DNA of 64,000 bases from Chinchilla lanigera (Eukaryota; Chordata; Mammalia; Rodentia; Chinchillidae): positions 8,519,636 through 8,583,635 of the forward strand of contig NW_004955446.1 of NCBI RefSeq assembly GCF_000276665.1, given 5' to 3'. Made by a program: the position numbers and the translations under genes. The notes beneath the pieces were generated by a model. It saw only the letters and a program-made list of their open reading frames with translations. It was not told the DNA's origin and did no database searches. Position 1 is the first letter of the stretch. Each line of letters opens with the position of its first letter. This document shows positions 61,200 to 64,000 of the stretch, piece by piece.

Positions 61200-61525
61200 C
61201 TTGTCATTTCATCTTTTAGTATGCTGTATTTGCCAAGTTAATCCAGGTTGTTCTTTTCTTCATACTGCATGTTTGCAGTACATAATGATTACATTCACTG
61301 TGGGGAGTTGGTCCATGTACAGAACACATATTCATTCTTTTCTATTGCCCTCCCCTCCCCTACTCTTCTCGCCCTCCATCCCCTGGTCTCTTTCTCTTTT
61401 GCAAAAGTTCTATCTCCCTGTCTCCTATGATCATCTATCTTTTATTTTGCTCTTTAACTTACTTACTCTTTGGGTTTCTCATATGAGAGGAAGCATATGA
61501 TACTTAAGTTTATGCTCATATGCAA
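61200..61525 (-). mobile_element. L1 3' UTR fragment, antisense
   Basis: Pyrimidine-rich block (CCCTCCCCTCCCCTACTCTT), then TTTAACTTACTTACTCTTTG, then CTCATATGAGAGGAAGCATA. This is the same arrangement as the L1 3' ends at 44700 and 51480, but diverged. Confidence 0.6.
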
Positions 61526-62431
61526 ACTTCATTTGGGTTGTCGTGCAGCACATTGGGTTGATGCAGTATTCTGGGTGCAGTGCGACTTCAGCAGAGAGCA
61601 TCAGCAGCCAGAAACAAGACTATAGATGATAGTCTGGTAGATAAAATGCTACCATAGAGTAGGTTAGACTATCTAATCTACTAAAGTTTAGATTCAGACT
61701 TTTGCATTTGCTATTGCATGATTTCAGACAACTCACTTCATGTTTGGGAAACTGTTTCCCAAATTTGTGAAAATAGAGGTTTCCTGAAAATTGGGAAGGT
61801 GGTTCTATTAAATATAGTTATATGTAGATTAAAATTTGTTGCACAGTGCTGGACACTTCCTGAGTGTCATAAGCAAATATTTTCCTTATTATGTACTACA
61901 TGCCACCTTTGTAGCCTTGGTCTGCATGGACTATAGAATCATGTTTAAATTTCTAGATGATTATCCTAGCAACTATTTGTGGATAGATTGGTGTGGATAT
62001 ATGCAAAGAGATCCAAGAATTCGACACAATGCTGTCTATTGGCTTTATACTTGTAAGAAAGCAGAAGCCAGAGAGGAGGGGTTTTGCAAGACAGAACCAT
62101 AGGGTGCATGCAAGCTCCATTTCCACACCTCTCCTGGGTCTCTGCCACTGCTGAGTGCTTCCTTGATGAAGCAGTCCCAGCTGGAAGCAATCTCGTCCTT
62201 CAAATTTCTGTAATGCATCTGACCTCTGATCTTGCTGAATGCCTATTGGTAAGATCTCTAGGTAATATGTATTAACCTAATTGGTATTAAGTCTGGCACT
62301 GTGTGAAGATTAGCGGTATCTTGGGTTCATGCTTGTTAGCACTTGTCTCGCCATTTTAATTGATATGTAGTACATTGTAGTCTAGTGATTGTATGCAGGA
62401 CTCTGGTTTCATCTATGTGAGGAATTCCCTG

Positions 62432-62439
62432 TGACGTCA
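62432..62439. promoter_or_regulatory. perfect CRE in the intron downstream of the PDE4D5 exon
   Basis: Palindromic TGACGTCA in a non-repetitive context (CCCTGTGACGTCAGCAGG), 4.4 kb downstream of the PDE4D5 donor. Motif evidence only. Confidence 0.35.
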
Positions 62440-62830
62440 GCAGGATCTCTGAAGTCAGTGGAATCTCTGGTAAAGAACTTCCAGCACTAGTTTATCCCAG
62501 AAAAATCAGACAGGAAATTCTTTATGTTTTTCAGGTTTTCTCCTTTCTCAATTTGAGTATATTTCCTTTATGTCAGGCCTACATAAAGTCACAGATGAAC
62601 AACTTAAAACTACTGGTTATAGTTTTGGGGAACTTAAAAGTGACTGTTTCATCATACTTAAAACATAAAACCTGTGTTCTTTCATCTCACATTCTTTTTA
62701 AAAGTAATTTTATATTAATGATAACCATTGTGACATTATAGCATTTTTCATATTTGTGTATGGAAAATGTCCACTCAGATTTTTTAAATGTTGCTATTGT
62801 GTCACTGTTTACATCAGATTTTTTTATGAG

Positions 62831-62916
62831 TGTGGTATCCTGGGGATTGAACCCAGGGCCGCCTCACGGGCATGCTACAGAAGTGTTACACCACTGAGCT
62901 CTACCCCAACCCCTCC
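62831..62916 (-). repeat. old ID-like tRNA-derived SINE, antisense
   Basis: GTGGTATCCTGGGGATTGAA, then CCCAGGGCC and GGCATGCTACAG, then ACCACTGAGCTCTACCCCAA. This is the reverse complement of a tRNA-type SINE body. Confidence 0.85.
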
Positions 62917-63344
62917 ACCTCTTCCTCCCCATTTAAAGAATAAGATATTATAGATAATGCTGAAGTCATCAGTCTTCCTTTTCCTCTTCTGGTGCATTCC
63001 TGGGAGATCCTGTAGTAAGTGTGGGCTTCCTTCCATGTCTTCAAATTTTAAATGCATGTCTATGTGCCCTGTTTGTGTGTTTACAGTGTGTCTGTGTGTA
63101 TTCCATACGTACACCGTATATACATATATATGTACACCACACTGTGCCATACTATGTAGCAAAAAAGAACAGGGAAGATCTGTCATATAGGTATATCCTT
63201 CAGCAGTCTACCCTTCTATACTATGGCCGTTTAACAGTATTGATACATATAATCCTGGATCCTTCAGTTTAACTACCAAACAGTATACATTGATTTAGCT
63301 CTAAAAAGCCAATCATTTTCTAATCTTAGAATATTTTTATTACA

Positions 63345-63420
63345 GGGGCTGAGGATATAGCTCAGTGGCATAAGCACCTTCCTAGCAAGCACAAGGTCCT
63401 GAGTTTGATCAAAAAAAAAA
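63345..63420 (+). repeat. ID-type tRNA-derived SINE
   Basis: GGGGCTGAGGATATAGCTCA with AAGGTCCTGAGTTTGATC and a short A tail, slightly truncated at the 3' end of the body. Flanking AATATTTTTATTACA (63330-63344) and AATATTTTTTTACA (63419-63432) form a near-perfect target duplication. Confidence 0.9.
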
Positions 63421-64000
63421 TATTTTTTTACAGTATTTAATGTCATCCCATGCAATCTAAGCAAATGTGTAGTCTTAGTGAATAACACTGAGTCCACTTA
63501 CTATAATTAGAACTGAGGATGCAATTTCCTAAATTTAATAGTCAGTGTAGGCTATATTAAAGTATTATCAGGCAAGTTTTCAAACATTGTTCATTAAAAA
63601 CTAATATTTATAGACAGCACTCACACATACCTCAAATTTTTTTATTTAGATATATACCACTCAAAAACGTTTTTACATTTTAAGTCTGATAAAAGCTAAA
63701 TATGATTTTCTGATATAAAAAAACATGATGGGGATTTTAGTCATGATTAAGAACTATGTGGGAACATTCTCAGAGATTCCAAACATCTTCGTTGTGTCTT
63801 CTACATTATGCACTGAATGGAGATAATGTTCCTCAGTGCACATGAGTGAAATGAAGCAACAGGATTTTTTTGGTAAACACGGTGATCAGGTAATATTCAA
63901 ATGTATTATTTTTATGATTTCTGTATATGCATTTTTGCTTTTAACAACAGCATATCCAAAGGTAGAAGTACATGGTAACATCCTTAGCAAAGGAATTTCT

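Larger units (their letters stand above)
58015..64000 (+). other. PDE4D: PDE4D intron downstream of the PDE4D5 exon (continues past the window)
   Basis: Starts with the donor GTAAGC. No exon with the UCR1 start (Cys-Phe-Asp-Val-Asp after an AG acceptor) and no PDE4D3 or PDE4D9 first exon was found up to 64000. Contents seen: an L1 3' end (61200-61525), a probable MaLR relic (60395-60640), a perfect CRE (62432), an old antisense ID (62831) and a younger ID (63345). The rest, including 58020-60390, is unique AT-rich sequence. Confidence 0.85.

Noticed and set aside
58015..64000. Downstream UCR1 exon or PDE4D3/PDE4D9 first exon
   Set aside because: Searched by eye for their characteristic starts; none found in the window.

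Overview
The window is nuclear DNA of a placental mammal, and a rodent by its repeats. It carries tRNA-derived ID-type SINEs, two of them with intact 16-bp target-site duplications, and several dimers in which a B1 monomer is joined to an ID-like unit (B1-dID). It also holds MaLR-type solo LTRs, rodent-style L1 3' ends and ancient L2, MIR and hAT fragments. B1-dID dimers next to young ID copies suggest a squirrel-, beaver- or dormouse-related lineage rather than mouse or rat. The species cannot be fixed from memory alone.

The one gene I can name is PDE4D. The isoform-specific first coding exon of the long cAMP phosphodiesterase PDE4D5 lies on the + strand at 57752-58014. It encodes 87 complete codons, including the known RACK1-binding segment, and ends in a GTAAGC donor. 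Upstream lie a GC-richer 5' region with a near-consensus CRE (57543-57550) and two short uORFs. The next, shared UCR1 exon is not in the window, so 58015-64000 is intron. Everything before about 57240 is 5' flank of PDE4D5. By the known structure of the locus it should also be intron of the PDE4D isoforms that start further upstream. I found no other convincing protein-coding exon, rRNA, tRNA gene or CRISPR array.

Layout. 0-5 kb: AT-rich, with a pair of 64-bp inverted repeats about 1 kb apart (379-442 and 1333-1396). 5-17.6 kb: L2, hAT and B1-dID fragments and MaLR LTRs, including two copies of one LTR family in opposite orientation 257 bp apart (16556-17642). 18.6-19.4 kb: a broken antisense mariner transposase. 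20.7-23.5 kb: relatively CpG-rich unique sequence. 23.9-24.4 kb: a small minisatellite next to a coiled-coil-like frame. 25.0-25.5 kb: a perfect CRE, a hAT MITE with 8-bp duplications and a young ID. 30-36.4 kb: ID, antisense MaLR LTRs, a 41-bp retroposed tail with a 17-bp duplication, and a short hAT MITE. 42-52 kb: B1-dID and two L1 3' fragments, one with the 5' inversion typical of twin priming. 52-57 kb: AT-rich, little recognisable. 57.3-58.0 kb: PDE4D5 promoter and exon. 58-64 kb: intron with an L1 3' end, a perfect CRE and two ID-type SINEs.

I see no previously undescribed multi-gene system. The better leads are the inverted-repeat pair near the left end, the mariner and hAT fossils, and the CRE-type sites around the cAMP-phosphodiesterase promoter.
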